From: Kordia sp.
Lineage (GTDB): Bacteria; Bacteroidota; Bacteroidia; Flavobacteriales; Flavobacteriaceae
Reading direction: 5' to 3'
DNA length: 64,000 nt
Assembly: GCA_002733415.1 (NCBI GenBank)
Contig: NVVR01000002.1
Location: 64,001-128,000, forward strand
The position numbers and the translations under genes were made by a program. Below the pieces are notes generated by a model that ran no database searches, was not told where the DNA came from, and saw nothing but the letters and a program-made list of their open reading frames with translations. This document shows, one piece after another, positions 54,010 to 63,385 of the stretch (its first letter is position 1; each line of letters begins with the position of its first letter).

Positions 54010-54717
54010 CTAGTTAGTTACTTTAGTTCCTATTTGCTCGCCAGCAACTACTTTTAACAAGTTGCCTCTTGTATTCATGTCAAAAACAATAATAGGTAGG
54101 TTGTTTTCTTGACTTAGTGTAAAGGCTGTCATGTCCATTACTTTTAATCCTTTTTTGATTACATCTTTAAATGTAATTAAATCAAATTTTACTGCATCAG
54201 GATTTTTTTCTGGATCTTCGCTGTAGATACCGTCTACGCGAGTTCCTTTTAAAATCACATCAGCACCTATTTCAATAGCACGCAATACTGCTGCTGAGTC
54301 AGTTGTAAAATAAGGGTTTCCTGTTCCAGAGCCAAAAATTACAACTCTACCTTTTTCAAGATGTCTCGTTGCTTTTCTTTTAATATATGGTTCTGCAATA
54401 GCCTCTATTTTTATTGCTGTTTGTAATCGTGTTTGCACATCGGCATCTTCCAATGCGCTTTGTAGTGCTAAACCGTTTATTACAGTAGCAAGCATTCCCA
54501 TGTAATCACCTTGAACACGGTCCATTCCGTTACTTGCTCCGGCAACACCTCTGAAGATGTTTCCTCCACCTATAACGATAGCTACTTCTACGCCTTTGTC
54601 TACTAATTCTTTTATCTCTTGAGCATATTCTGCTAGTCTTTTTGGGTCAATACCATATTGACGTTCTCCCATTAAAGCTTCTCCTGATAGTTTTAAAAGT
54701 ATTCTTTTGTAGTACAT
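54010..54717 (-). CDS. pyrH: UMP kinase
   Basis: 235 residues of the amino-acid-kinase fold: [15 protein letters not shown] at the start, [19 protein letters not shown], and [35 protein letters not shown]. It phosphorylates UMP to UDP. The frame is open 7 codons further, but that start (54738) lies inside the promoter box, so Met at 54717 is chosen. Confidence 0.95.
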   Translation of the reverse strand: MYYKRILLKLSGEALMGERQYGIDPKRLAEYAQEIKELVDKGVEVAIVIGGGNIFRGVAGASNGMDRVQGDYMGMLATVINGLALQSALEDADVQTRLQTAIKIEAIAEPYIKRKATRHLEKGRVVIFGSGTGNPYFTTDSAAVLRAIEIGADVILKGTRVDGIYSEDPEKNPDAVKFDLITFKDVIKKGLKVMDMTAFTLSQENNLPIIVFDMNTRGNLLKVVAGEQIGTKVTN

Positions 54718-54735
54718 AGTTGTGAATGATTTGTG

Positions 54736-54743
54736 CAAATATA
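54736..54743 (-). promoter_or_regulatory. Promoter -7 box of pyrH
   Basis: Minus-strand TATATTTG followed by C, 19 bases before the pyrH start. Confidence 0.6.
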
Positions 54744-54966
54744 CATTTGTTGAGGACTATGTCAAGCGATTGAGTGTTATTTTATTTTCATGCTATAAAT
54801 AGTAATACTATTAATGTTTGTCAATAGAAAAAAGACCACTATGTTGTTGGAGTAAAGAACAAATATTTTTTGAGGAATAATGGACTAAATACCTTTGTGC
54901 TAATTAAAATTAATAGAGGTAAGTAGATAAGTTCATGCTTTTTTAATTTGTAAATAACCGTTATTT

Positions 54967-55024
54967 GGAGTGTAGTCGAGATGTTTTTAAGTTTAAATTT
55001 CGCTCGACTGCGCTCGAACAGACA
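54967..55024. repeat. Interspersed inverted repeat (GTAGTCGAGA / TCTCGACTGCGC type)
   Basis: GGAGTGTAGTCGAGATG and the near-complementary TTTCGCTCGACTGCGCTC face each other across about 15 bases. It belongs to the same genome-wide class as the GAGCTTGTCGAA units. The rest of the 430-base gap between pyrH and the tsf terminator shows no gene; a 66-codon minus-strand frame across it is accidental. Confidence 0.6.
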
Positions 55025-55176
55025 GGTCTTAATACTCAATTTCTTTAGAGCCTATTTTTAAATAATTTTAGCTGTTTATACAAATACTTACCTCTAAAGA
55101 CTAATTTATCTTTTAATAAAAAAGTAAGCTGCAGTTTTTGTAAACGAGCGTCTTTGCTTTGCTGATATTGTTGTAT

Positions 55177-55208
55177 AAAAAAAAAGCCTCTCATTTCTGA
55201 GAGGCTTC
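55177..55208 (-). terminator. Terminator of tsf
   Basis: AAGCCTCTCATTTCTGAGAGGCTT with a T-run on the minus strand. Confidence 0.88.
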
Positions 55209-55232
55209 AATATATTATAAAAGAGTATGTAC

Positions 55233-56198
55233 TTATGCTAAAGTTACTCTTTCAAAAGCAGTAACTGAAACATCACCATATGTTTTCACATATTCAGCAA
55301 CATTTTGTTTTGATTCTTTAATAAATTCTTGATCTAATAAACATTGCTCTTTATCAAGAGTAGTGTTGTCCGAGATAAAACGTTCTATTTTTCCTGGAAG
55401 AATTTTGTCCCATATTTTTTCTGGTTTACCTTCGGCGGCTAATTGTTCCTTAGCAGTAATTTCTGCTTGAGCAATAACTTCGTCAGATAATTGAGACATA
55501 GAAATGTATTGAGGTACGTTTTTAAGTGTTTTACCTAAACGTCCTAACTCAATATTTTCTTTTTCAATAACAGCGATTCTAGCTTCAGTTTCTGATGCTA
55601 CGAATTCAGGATCGAAATCTTTGTAAGATAAAGTACTTGCTCCCATTGCGGCAGCTTGCATAGCTAAATCTTTACCTAATACAGCAGCATTATCTACAGC
55701 AGCAGATAAACCTACGATAGAAGCGATTTTGTTTCCAACATGAATGTATGATCCTACAAAAGGAGCATTTAATTTTTTATATCCACCAATTTCAATTTTC
55801 TCACCTATTACTCCAGTTTGTTCAATTAACTTTTCAGCAATAGTCATTCCATTGTAATCAGCAGCTAAGAAATCTTCTTTTGTATCATAAGATAACGCTA
55901 AGTTAGCGAAATCCTTTGCTAAGTTTATGAAGTCTTTGTTCATAGCAACAAAGTCAGTTTCACAGTTTAAACAAACAACTACACCAGCAGTTGAATCGTC
56001 ATTAACTACAGCAATAACAGCTCCTTCAGAAGAATCTCTGTCAGCTCTTTTTGCAGCAACTTTTTGACCTTTTTTACGCAAAATATCTAATGCTTTGTCG
56101 AAATCTCCTTCAGCCTCAACTAATGATTTTTTACAATCCATCATTCCAGCACCAGTAGCGTCTCTTAATTTTTTTACGTCAGCAGCAGTAATTTTCAT
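55233..56198 (-). CDS. tsf: Elongation factor Ts
   Basis: 321 residues. KITAADVKKLRDATGAGMMDCKKSLVEAEGDFDKALDILRKKG is the N-terminal UBA-like part, followed by CLNCETDFVAMNKDF, the conserved EF-Tu contact region. It exchanges GDP on EF-Tu. It sits 68 bases after rpsB, with a hairpin between. Confidence 0.96.
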   Translation of the reverse strand: MKITAADVKKLRDATGAGMMDCKKSLVEAEGDFDKALDILRKKGQKVAAKRADRDSSEGAVIAVVNDDSTAGVVVCLNCETDFVAMNKDFINLAKDFANLALSYDTKEDFLAADYNGMTIAEKLIEQTGVIGEKIEIGGYKKLNAPFVGSYIHVGNKIASIVGLSAAVDNAAVLGKDLAMQAAAMGASTLSYKDFDPEFVASETEARIAVIEKENIELGRLGKTLKNVPQYISMSQLSDEVIAQAEITAKEQLAAEGKPEKIWDKILPGKIERFISDNTTLDKEQCLLDQEFIKESKQNVAEYVKTYGDVSVTAFERVTLA

Positions 56199-56220
56199 CG
56201 TGTATGTGTTTAAAATTAAA

Positions 56221-56250
56221 TAGCCTGACTTTTGGTATAAAGTCAGGCTA
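56221..56250 (-). promoter_or_regulatory. Hairpin between rpsB and tsf
   Basis: TAGCCTGACTTT / AAAGTCAGGCTA with a short loop. The minus-strand side is followed by TTTAATTTT, a poor T-run, so it may attenuate or protect the message instead of ending it. Confidence 0.6.
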
Positions 56251-56266
56251 CTTTAAATACTAATTA

Positions 56267-57088
56267 TTATTTTTCTTCTGTTGGAGTTTCTGTTTTTGCT
56301 TCAGTAACAGCAACTTCGGTAGCTTTAGCTTCAGCTTTTGGAGCTTCAGCTTTTTCAACTTCTTTTGTGTCTTCGGCTTTTTTAGAATCTTTCTCAGCTT
56401 TTCTGTCAGATAATCCTTCTGCAACAGATGCAGTAACGTGACTTAAAATCTTGTCGATAGATTTAGATGCATCATCGTTTGCTGGTATTACAAAATCAAC
56501 CTGTCTTGGGTCAGAGTTTGTGTCAACCATTGCAAAGATTGGAATGTTTAATTTCTGTGCTTCTTTAATAGCGATGTGCTCTCTTTTAATATCAACAACA
56601 AAAAGAGCTCCAGGTAAACGAGTCATATCAGAAATAGAACCTAAATTCTTTTCTAATTTAGCTCTTAAACGGTCAACCTGTAAACGTTCTTTTTTAGATA
56701 AAGTCATGAAAGTACCGTCTTTCTTCATTCTATCAATAGTAGACATTTTCTTAACTGCCTTACGGATAGTAACAAAGTTAGTTAGCATTCCACCAGGCCA
56801 TCTTTCTGTAATATAAGGCATATTTACAGCACCTGCTTTTTCAGCTACGATATCTTTTGCTTGTTTTTTGGTAGCTACGAATAAAATCTTTCTACCAGAT
56901 GCAGCAATTTTTTGTAAAGCATTTCCAGCTTCTTCAATTTTTGCAGCAGTTTTGTATAAGTTTATAATGTGAATTCCATTACGCTCCATATAAATATACG
57001 GTGCCATATTTGGATCCCATTTACGAGTCATGTGTCCGAAATGTACACCTGCCTCAAGTAAGTCTTTTACTTCTATGTTATTTGCCAT
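56267..57088 (-). CDS. rpsB: 30S ribosomal protein S2
   Basis: 273 residues. DLLEAGVHFGHMTRKWDPNMAPYIYMERNGIHIINL and ERWPGGMLTNF are conserved S2 motifs. A C-terminal tail of about 45 residues is rich in Lys, Glu and Ala (EKAEAPKAEAKATEVA), longer than in E. coli S2 and common in the phylum. tsf follows. Confidence 0.96.
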   Translation of the reverse strand: MANNIEVKDLLEAGVHFGHMTRKWDPNMAPYIYMERNGIHIINLYKTAAKIEEAGNALQKIAASGRKILFVATKKQAKDIVAEKAGAVNMPYITERWPGGMLTNFVTIRKAVKKMSTIDRMKKDGTFMTLSKKERLQVDRLRAKLEKNLGSISDMTRLPGALFVVDIKREHIAIKEAQKLNIPIFAMVDTNSDPRQVDFVIPANDDASKSIDKILSHVTASVAEGLSDRKAEKDSKKAEDTKEVEKAEAPKAEAKATEVAVTEAKTETPTEEK

Positions 57089-57252
57089 TTTGTAATAGTT
57101 TACGTTCTTCGTTGTAGTAGCAATAATTACGCGTAATCATTTAGATGCTAAACTAACTCTTTGGTTTGTCCAAAGCAACGACAACAAGTTTTTTAAATTT
57201 TGATAATACTGAATAAATCCAGTACAATCCCCAATCAAGTTGAGGATAGGTA
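57089..57252 (-). promoter_or_regulatory. Structured rpsB leader
   Basis: The 164-base rpsI-rpsB gap can fold into several stems in the minus-strand RNA: ATCCTCAA..TTGGGGAT (57228-57248), TACTG..CAGTA (57208-57225), CTTTGG-acaaa-CCAAAG (57159-57175) and the self-complementary ATTACGCGTAAT (57126-57137). Such leaders bind S2 in other bacteria; this fold is not assigned to a known family. Confidence 0.5.
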
Positions 57253-57639
57253 TTAACGTTTAGAGAATTGGAACTTCTTACGTGCCTTCTTCTGACCGAA
57301 TTTCTTACGTTCAACCATTCTTGGGTCTCTAGTTAGTAAACCTTCTGGCTTCAAGATACCTCTATTTTCTTCGTTCAACTCACACATTGCGCGTGAAATT
57401 GCTAAACGAATAGCTTCAGCTTGACCAGTGATACCACCACCATAAACATTTACTTTGATGTCAAAGTTTTCCAAGTTCTCTGTTAACATTAGAGGTTGTT
57501 TAACTTTGTACTGTAAAGTTCCTGTAGGGAAGTAAGTACTCATTTCTTTTTTGTTTACTGTAATTTTACCGCTTCCATCAGAAAGGTAAATTCTTGCTAC
57601 AGCAGTTTTTCTACGACCGATTTTGTGTATAATTTCCAT
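57253..57639 (-). CDS. rpsI: 30S ribosomal protein S9
   Basis: 128 residues: IHKIGRRKTAVARIYL near the N-terminus, GGGITGQAEAIRLAISRAM, and the C-terminal KKFGQKKARKKFQFSKR whose tail reaches the P site. Its start overlaps the rplM stop by one base, so translation is coupled. Confidence 0.97.
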   Translation of the reverse strand: MEIIHKIGRRKTAVARIYLSDGSGKITVNKKEMSTYFPTGTLQYKVKQPLMLTENLENFDIKVNVYGGGITGQAEAIRLAISRAMCELNEENRGILKPEGLLTRDPRMVERKKFGQKKARKKFQFSKR

Positions 57640-58094
57640 TATAAGTAATCGTTAAGGTTAATAGTCTTTGGTTTTTGAGCTTCTTGATTGTGCTCAGAAC
57701 CTACATAGACTTTTAAATTACGGAATAAAGCGCTTCCTAATTTGTTTTTAGGTAACATTCCTTTTACTGATTTTTCCACTAAACGAGCAGGGTTTTTCCC
57801 AAACAACTCAGTAGCAGTTAATGATTTTTGACCTCCAGGGTAACCTGTGTGACGGATGTAACTTTTATCCGTCCACTTTTTACCTGTTAAGATGATTTTT
57901 TCTGCGTTGATAACAATTACGTTATCACCACAATCAACATGAGGTGTGTAGTTAGGCTTGAATTTTCCTCTAATAAGTTTTGCAACCACAGAAGACATTC
58001 TACCTAACGTTTGACCTTCAGCATCAACTAAAACCCATTCCTTATTAACGGTGTTTTTGTTTGCTGAAATAGTTTTGTAGCTTAATGTATCCAC
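57639..58094 (-). CDS. rplM: 50S ribosomal protein L13
   Basis: 151 residues: EWVLVDAEGQTLGRMSSVVAKLIRGK, HVDCGDNVIVINAEKIILTGKKWTDKSYIRHTGYPGG and KSVKGMLPKNKLG are standard L13 motifs. It starts the rplM-rpsI operon. Confidence 0.97.
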   Translation of the reverse strand: MDTLSYKTISANKNTVNKEWVLVDAEGQTLGRMSSVVAKLIRGKFKPNYTPHVDCGDNVIVINAEKIILTGKKWTDKSYIRHTGYPGGQKSLTATELFGKNPARLVEKSVKGMLPKNKLGSALFRNLKVYVGSEHNQEAQKPKTINLNDYL

Positions 58095-58125
58095 ACTAAT
58101 TCTTTTTAATTATTAAACATTCCTT

Positions 58126-58150
58126 ACTCTCGAAAGAGTTTGCAAAAGTA
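58126..58150 (-). promoter_or_regulatory. rplM promoter with a hairpin at the 5' end of the message
   Basis: Minus-strand TACTTTTG followed by C (58150-58143) is the -7 box. A few bases on, ACTCT-TTCG-AGAGT (58139-58126) forms a small hairpin at or next to the transcription start, which could stabilise or regulate the L13 message. Confidence 0.5.
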
Positions 58151-58336
58151 CACTAAATAATTTGGTTAACAAAACTCTTTGAAAATGAATTTTTTAAAAG
58201 TGAAAACAGTAATGATTTGGTGTTTTGTTTTTCGAGAAATTTAAGATCAACAAGACATGGAAATAATGAAAAAGTATGAAGTGTTTAAACTTATTGTAAA
58301 GTTACAACTCTTTTATTTCATTCAATTTAACGTAAA

Positions 58337-58366
58337 TAAAAAGCACTGCAATATTGCAGTGCTTTT
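58337..58366 (-). terminator. Terminator of the T9SS-sorted protein gene
   Basis: AAAAAGCACTGCA / TGCAGTGCTTTT with T-rich sequence on the minus strand. Confidence 0.85.
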
Positions 58367-58394
58367 GGGGCTTAAATTAAAATAAAGGGGTAAT

Positions 58395-59150
58395 TTATAA
58401 TTTGATAATCTTTTTAATCGCAGTGTTTTTGTTTGATCTAACATGTAAAAAGTATATCCCGTTTGAGAATGTTGATATGTCTACTTTATTGTTGAATATA
58501 TTTAATAATGTAGTTTTTCCAAGTACATCAATTAAATGTGCTTCTTCAATTATTAATTCACTTTTAATTGAAATAATCCCTGTTGTAGGGTTTGGAAAGT
58601 AGCTTACCTTTATGTTGTTTGCGTAATCTTGAATAGCTAAAGCTTGTTCTCCAGCATTAATTGCTGCATCTGGTGTTGTGTTGTATGCATAATCTAGTAA
58701 TGTGATAGTCCCTGAAGCAGAATTTACTCTAAGCCATCCGTAATGAGTGTTTGCTCCTAATTTAAAAGTAGTTCCAATATAAGAGTTGCCTTCTGGGAAT
58801 TCATCTCCTGGGTTTTTCCAGCCTGGATTAATGTATGCGTCACCAAAAGCCTCGAAACTCCCTGTGTTGTCTATAGTGTATCCGTTAGTTAGTGGTTTGA
58901 TGATGTCCCATCCATAACCACTATCAAAAGAACCGTAACCTATAAAGTTAATGTTGTTGGCGTCAAAAAACACACTAATGCTACCCCAGCCTTCTTCTAT
59001 GTTGAATTCTGGTGTACCGTCATTATTAAAGTCAATGTCGATATTTGCGTTAGTAGTAAATGTAAAGTCAGCAATGTCACGATGGATGATTTGTGAAATT
59101 GCACTATTAAGTGTTGCTAATGCAATAAGTAAAAAAGTAATTTTTTTCAT
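58395..59150 (-). CDS. Secreted protein with type IX secretion sorting domain
   Basis: 251 residues: signal peptide (LLIALATLNSAISQ), a beta-rich body with DIDFNNDGTPEFNIEEGWG (a calcium-binding-like DxNxDG motif) and HYGWLRVNSASGTITLLDYAYN, then a C-terminal T9SS type A domain from VSYFPNPTTGIISIKS to GIYFLHV...KKIIKL. It is therefore exported across the outer membrane by the machinery to which PorT belongs. The passenger's role is unknown. Confidence 0.85.
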   Translation of the reverse strand: MKKITFLLIALATLNSAISQIIHRDIADFTFTTNANIDIDFNNDGTPEFNIEEGWGSISVFFDANNINFIGYGSFDSGYGWDIIKPLTNGYTIDNTGSFEAFGDAYINPGWKNPGDEFPEGNSYIGTTFKLGANTHYGWLRVNSASGTITLLDYAYNTTPDAAINAGEQALAIQDYANNIKVSYFPNPTTGIISIKSELIIEEAHLIDVLGKTTLLNIFNNKVDISTFSNGIYFLHVRSNKNTAIKKIIKL

Positions 59151-59275
59151 TATATATAAATTTGGGTTATTGTTTTACAAATTTATAATGATGATTACTA
59201 TTTCAATATTTTATACTACTCTGTAACTTCTATTTAAGTACTCTTTTATTACTCAAATCGCATTAGATTGTTTGT

Positions 59276-60835
59276 TTATAGGTTGTTAAGGGTATTACTT
59301 AAGCTTTGTGTGGTTTCTAAGTTCATTTTTTTTCGAATGCGATATCTTTTGTTTTCAATACTTCTTATGGAGAGATTTAATAGATTAGAAATGTCTTTGT
59401 TTTTTAAATTCAGATAAATCAAAGAGCATAAATGTTGTTCTTCTTTGGTAAGGTTAGGATAGTTTTTTGTAAGATTGAATAGATATTCGTTGTTTACTTT
59501 TTCCAGATAATTTTTAAGTTCTTTTTTGTTGTCACTGATAGTTTTGTATGAATGTAAATCGCGAAGTAATTTAGTGATTTCGTCTTTGCTTTTTTTGTCA
59601 GTGATACGTGTAAGTGTTTCTTTTATTTTTTCTGAAAAAGAAGTAACGTACTCTTGACTAGTGGCAATGTTTAGCGCCATTTTTTCAATTTTATTTTTAT
59701 TGAAATCTAGTTTGTCAATTATTTCAGTTTTTTCATCACTCAGTGTTTTAATTCGATAACGTGATTTTTTTATAAATAAATAAGTAACTAATCCTAGTAA
59801 TAATAGGGAGATAAGAAGGATAGTGGTTTTTAGGTTACTAATAGTTTTTTCTCTTTCTAGGGTTGTTATTTTATTTTTTTGTAGGGTAGTATCAGATTTG
59901 TGTTTTTCTAATTCGTTAGCTGCATTAATATTAGCTATTTTCAACAGAGTAGATGAGTTCGCTATAGAATCATTGTATTTTTGGTGTAAGTTTAAGTGGG
60001 TATATGCTTTTTTATATTGTTTTTTTTCTTGGTATATACTTGCGTAAAATTTATGTAAACTAGTCTGAAGCTCTAAATTTGAGGCTTGTTTTAGTATTAC
60101 TTCACTTTTTTGATTAGAACTTAATGCTTTGTCATAGTTGTTTAACTTAATATGGGCTTCAGCAATGTTTTGAAGCAGCATAATTTGAAGGGTTTTGTTA
60201 GGCTTTTTTTCAATTAACCTTAAGGCTTGATTGTAGTAGTCGATTGCTTTTTCGGGAATATCAAGTTTTTCCAAATAGATGTTTCCTAAAGTCATGAGTA
60301 TATTTGCTTTTGCTCTATGATCAAAATCTTTATTTGCACTTAATTTTTTAAGCGTTGTAATAGCTTTCTCAATAGGACCTATTCTACTCTGTAAAACTGC
60401 AATGTTTCCTAAGGCAAATATTTTACGTTTATGTTTATTTGTTAAGGTAAACATTTCGTGTGCTTTTGTGTAAAAATCTAAACTGCTTCGTAAGTTTCCT
60501 GTTCTTAACTGAATTTTCCCTAAGTCTTGATAGTAATCTCCAATATGAATTTTCAGTTTTTTGCTTTGAGCGATTTGTAGTGCCTTTATGTAAAATTCAT
60601 ATGATTTATCATATGCTTCAATAATTGAGTAGAGATCACCCAATACAGCGGCATTGATCATGATGGTGTATGTGTCTTTTTCAGAAGAAATATTTTTTTC
60701 TAATAGCGTGATTTTTTTATCAACTGATATTGGACTGGATTTAATACTGTCAATTATTTTAATCGCATCATTTGTTTGTGCGTAATTAATAATAGTAAAA
60801 GTAAAATAGATTATAAGGGTGATAACTCTATTCAT
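59276..60835 (-). CDS. TPR-repeat membrane regulator with LuxR-type HTH
   Basis: 519 residues. Signal peptide (about 1-19), roughly six tetratricopeptide repeats (about 40-290; for example GDYYQDLGKIQLRTGNLRSSLDFYTKA), a membrane helix (LLISLLLLGLVTYLFIKK, about 345-362), a coiled coil, and a C-terminal helix-turn-helix (LTKEEQHLCSLIYLNLKNKDISNLLNLSIRSIENKRYRIRKKM). This periplasmic-sensor, cytoplasmic-DNA-binding plan is common in Bacteroidota. The stimulus and target genes are unknown; the adjacent T9SS protein gene is one candidate target. Confidence 0.85.
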   Translation of the reverse strand: MNRVITLIIYFTFTIINYAQTNDAIKIIDSIKSSPISVDKKITLLEKNISSEKDTYTIMINAAVLGDLYSIIEAYDKSYEFYIKALQIAQSKKLKIHIGDYYQDLGKIQLRTGNLRSSLDFYTKAHEMFTLTNKHKRKIFALGNIAVLQSRIGPIEKAITTLKKLSANKDFDHRAKANILMTLGNIYLEKLDIPEKAIDYYNQALRLIEKKPNKTLQIMLLQNIAEAHIKLNNYDKALSSNQKSEVILKQASNLELQTSLHKFYASIYQEKKQYKKAYTHLNLHQKYNDSIANSSTLLKIANINAANELEKHKSDTTLQKNKITTLEREKTISNLKTTILLISLLLLGLVTYLFIKKSRYRIKTLSDEKTEIIDKLDFNKNKIEKMALNIATSQEYVTSFSEKIKETLTRITDKKSKDEITKLLRDLHSYKTISDNKKELKNYLEKVNNEYLFNLTKNYPNLTKEEQHLCSLIYLNLKNKDISNLLNLSIRSIENKRYRIRKKMNLETTQSLSNTLNNL

Positions 60836-60881
60836 ATAATAAAACTAATTGAGTCCTTAAATGTAGGGGATTTAAGGCTAA

Positions 60882-60916
60882 AAAAAAAGGGGTGTCATAA
60901 TTATGACACCCCTTTT
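60882..60916 (-). terminator. Terminator of pit
   Basis: AAAAGGGGTGTCATAA / TTATGACACCCCTTTT, with a long T-run on the minus strand. Confidence 0.9.
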
Positions 60917-60933
60917 AAGTATAAGTAATAGAT

Positions 60934-63195
60934 TTATTGTTGCTCTTTATAAGCTTCTAGTAAACTCATGGTTGCTTTAATCAGGTCTTTTGTTTCTAAT
61001 AATAGACTAAAGTACAATGTTGTGTTTTTAGGACTGTCTTCTTCAGTTCTTGTTCTAGCAACTTGTTTCTTGATACGTTCGTTTACTTTGTCAAGTAATT
61101 GTTGTTTCTCGTCAAGTATAATATTGATGTTTTCAAAATTACGTTCAGAGAAAGTGCTTTTTATTTTACCGAACAATGTTTTTAATTGTTGTTCTGTTTC
61201 TTTTAAATCTTTAATTTGATTGAAACGTAATTTCAAGTGATTGTTGTTAACGTGCTTATGACTTGCTTTAGAAATGTATTCTAAAGATTGTGACATGTCT
61301 TGCAGATTCCCAATTACATTGATATAAAAATCACTTGCTCCAATACTTGATTCGTCTAAGTTTTTAATGAAATAGAAGATATTGTCTTTTAAGGCTTCTA
61401 CTTCGTCATTCAATTTCTTAACTCCTTTTTTGCTTTTTTTAAGTCCTTCTAAATCTTGTTTAGCTAAACTGTCAATAGTATTTGTGTAAATTTTAGAAGT
61501 TCTACTTACTACTGCTCTAATGTTGTCAGCGCTTTCTTCTACAACTCCTTGTACGGAGCTACTCTCTGCTTGGATAATTGAATCTTCTTCTTTTTCAGCC
61601 CTTGCTTTTTTACGATGAGCAAGCATGTTTCTAGTTAATAAAATAGCAGTCACTAATAATAAAACAGGAACCATTACTTTTACATTCCATGAAATTAAGA
61701 ATGCAACCACTGCAGCAGCAAAAAATGCGCTAAAGGCAGTCAAAAACCATCCTCCAATAACATTTAATACTCCGGCTACACGATACACAGCACTTTCGGC
61801 TCCCCAAGCTCTATCGGCCAAAGAAGTTCCCATTGCAACCATAAATGTTACATAAGTAGTAGATAGTGGTAATTTGTATGAAGTTGCAATTGAAATTAAA
61901 ATACCCGCTACCATTAGGTTAACCGATGCTCTTACCATATCAAAAGCTGGTAGTTCATAGGTTTTGTCTTTTGAAAGCTCAATTACAGGCTTTTCAAATT
62001 GAATATCGATTCTTTTTGATAATATATCTGGTGTAATAGCAGTAAAAGTTCTTGATAGAAAAATAGCTCCTCTTACAACTCCTCTAGATACAAAATTAGG
62101 TTTGAAACGTTCTTTTGTTTCTCCTTGGCTAGATAAATTTAAAGATGTTTTTAAAACTTCTTTTGATTTTGATGATAACCATAAAGTAGCTACCATAACA
62201 GCACTTGCTAAAAATAACCAAAGCGTTGGTGTTGGTACTTTTTTACCTAAAGCGTCCATAGCAAATTCACTTGCAGGAATCCCTGATCCGCTCCAAGCTT
62301 CAAATGATTGCCAACCTGCAATTGGTACACCAATAAAGTTAACTAGGTCATTCCCCGCAAAGGCTAATGCTAGAGAAAAAGTACCAATGATGATGATTAA
62401 TTTATAGATATTTTGATTGAAAAACTTCATAAAAACATAAGAGAATCCAGTCCAAAACACAAAAAATGCTGCAACCAATTCTAGTACGTATGATTCTAAG
62501 AATTTTCTAATAGTTAATCCGTTAGTGAAGTCAAAGCTTTGTTTTGCTATGTCAGCTCCTTTAATTCCTTTCATTAATATGAAATATACTAAAGCTGTTA
62601 AGGCTATACCTCCAAATAGGGCGCCAACCCAAATAGCTTTCTTTTCAAAATGAAAGGATAATAATATTCTTGAAATGTATTGCACCAAAGCACCTATAGA
62701 AAACGCGACGACTACGGAGAGTAATATGCCTCCAATAATTTGCTTTGCTTTTTCGGTATTTATATAAGTAAATAAGTCTGAATAATTTTGAGTATCATCA
62801 CCACTAATTTTTATTAAAGCAATGCAAACGGCCGCTCCTAATAAGTTAAATACGATAGAAACTGTAGTAGATGTAGGCATTCCTAGTGTATTGAATATAT
62901 CTAGGAGTAGTATGTCAGTAATCATTACTGCCATGAAAATAATCATGATTTCATCAAACATAAAATTGCCTGGAACGAAAATTCCTTTACGGGCAACTTC
63001 CATCATTCCACTTGAAAATAATGCTCCACAAGCAATACCAACACTAGCAACTATCATGATGGTTTTAAATGAAACGGCTTTAGACCCTATAGCAGAGTTC
63101 AAGAAATTTACGGCGTCATTACTAACCCCCACAACTAAATCGATTACTGCTAGTACACCTAGTGCAATCACCATTAAAAGATAAATATTATCCAT
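60934..63195 (-). CDS. pit: Inorganic phosphate transporter with PhoU-like C-terminal extension
   Basis: 753 residues. The Pit/PiT repeat signature occurs twice, GVSNDAVNFLNSAIGSKA near the N-terminus and AFAGNDLVNFIGVPIAG in the middle, within about a dozen membrane helices. The last 190 or so residues are soluble, helical and charged, resembling PhoU/DUF47 proteins, so transporter and regulator are partly fused. It follows phoU on the same strand by 190 bases, with its own promoter. Confidence 0.92.
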   Translation of the reverse strand: MDNIYLLMVIALGVLAVIDLVVGVSNDAVNFLNSAIGSKAVSFKTIMIVASVGIACGALFSSGMMEVARKGIFVPGNFMFDEIMIIFMAVMITDILLLDIFNTLGMPTSTTVSIVFNLLGAAVCIALIKISGDDTQNYSDLFTYINTEKAKQIIGGILLSVVVAFSIGALVQYISRILLSFHFEKKAIWVGALFGGIALTALVYFILMKGIKGADIAKQSFDFTNGLTIRKFLESYVLELVAAFFVFWTGFSYVFMKFFNQNIYKLIIIIGTFSLALAFAGNDLVNFIGVPIAGWQSFEAWSGSGIPASEFAMDALGKKVPTPTLWLFLASAVMVATLWLSSKSKEVLKTSLNLSSQGETKERFKPNFVSRGVVRGAIFLSRTFTAITPDILSKRIDIQFEKPVIELSKDKTYELPAFDMVRASVNLMVAGILISIATSYKLPLSTTYVTFMVAMGTSLADRAWGAESAVYRVAGVLNVIGGWFLTAFSAFFAAAVVAFLISWNVKVMVPVLLLVTAILLTRNMLAHRKKARAEKEEDSIIQAESSSVQGVVEESADNIRAVVSRTSKIYTNTIDSLAKQDLEGLKKSKKGVKKLNDEVEALKDNIFYFIKNLDESSIGASDFYINVIGNLQDMSQSLEYISKASHKHVNNNHLKLRFNQIKDLKETEQQLKTLFGKIKSTFSERNFENINIILDEKQQLLDKVNERIKKQVARTRTEEDSPKNTTLYFSLLLETKDLIKATMSLLEAYKEQQ

Positions 63196-63228
63196 AATTA
63201 AAACTTTATTTTATTGAAAGTAACGGTG

Positions 63229-63236
63229 CAAACGTA
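63229..63236 (-). promoter_or_regulatory. Promoter -7 box of pit
   Basis: Minus-strand TACGTTTG followed by C, 34 bases before the start. Confidence 0.6.
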
Positions 63237-63263
63237 CTTCAAATAAAATTTTCTAATGTTACG

Positions 63264-63297
63264 GTAATGTTATCAATTCGCAAATTGATAACATTAC
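63264..63297. promoter_or_regulatory. Perfect 15-base palindrome upstream of the pit promoter
   Basis: GTAATGTTATCAATT and its exact complement, 4 bases apart, about 30 bases upstream of the pit -7 box. No T-run follows on either strand, so an operator is more likely than a phoU terminator. Confidence 0.6.
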
Positions 63298-63385
63298 AAT
63301 ATACACTTCAAGATTATTTGAAATGTACATTGTGTTATAGTGATGAGTGTTTATGGGTAATTACGGCTATGAATGCACTGTATTT

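Noticed and set aside
54839-55039. 66-codon minus-strand frame between pyrH and tsf
   Set aside because: Part of it runs through an interspersed inverted repeat, and there is no promoter or family signal.
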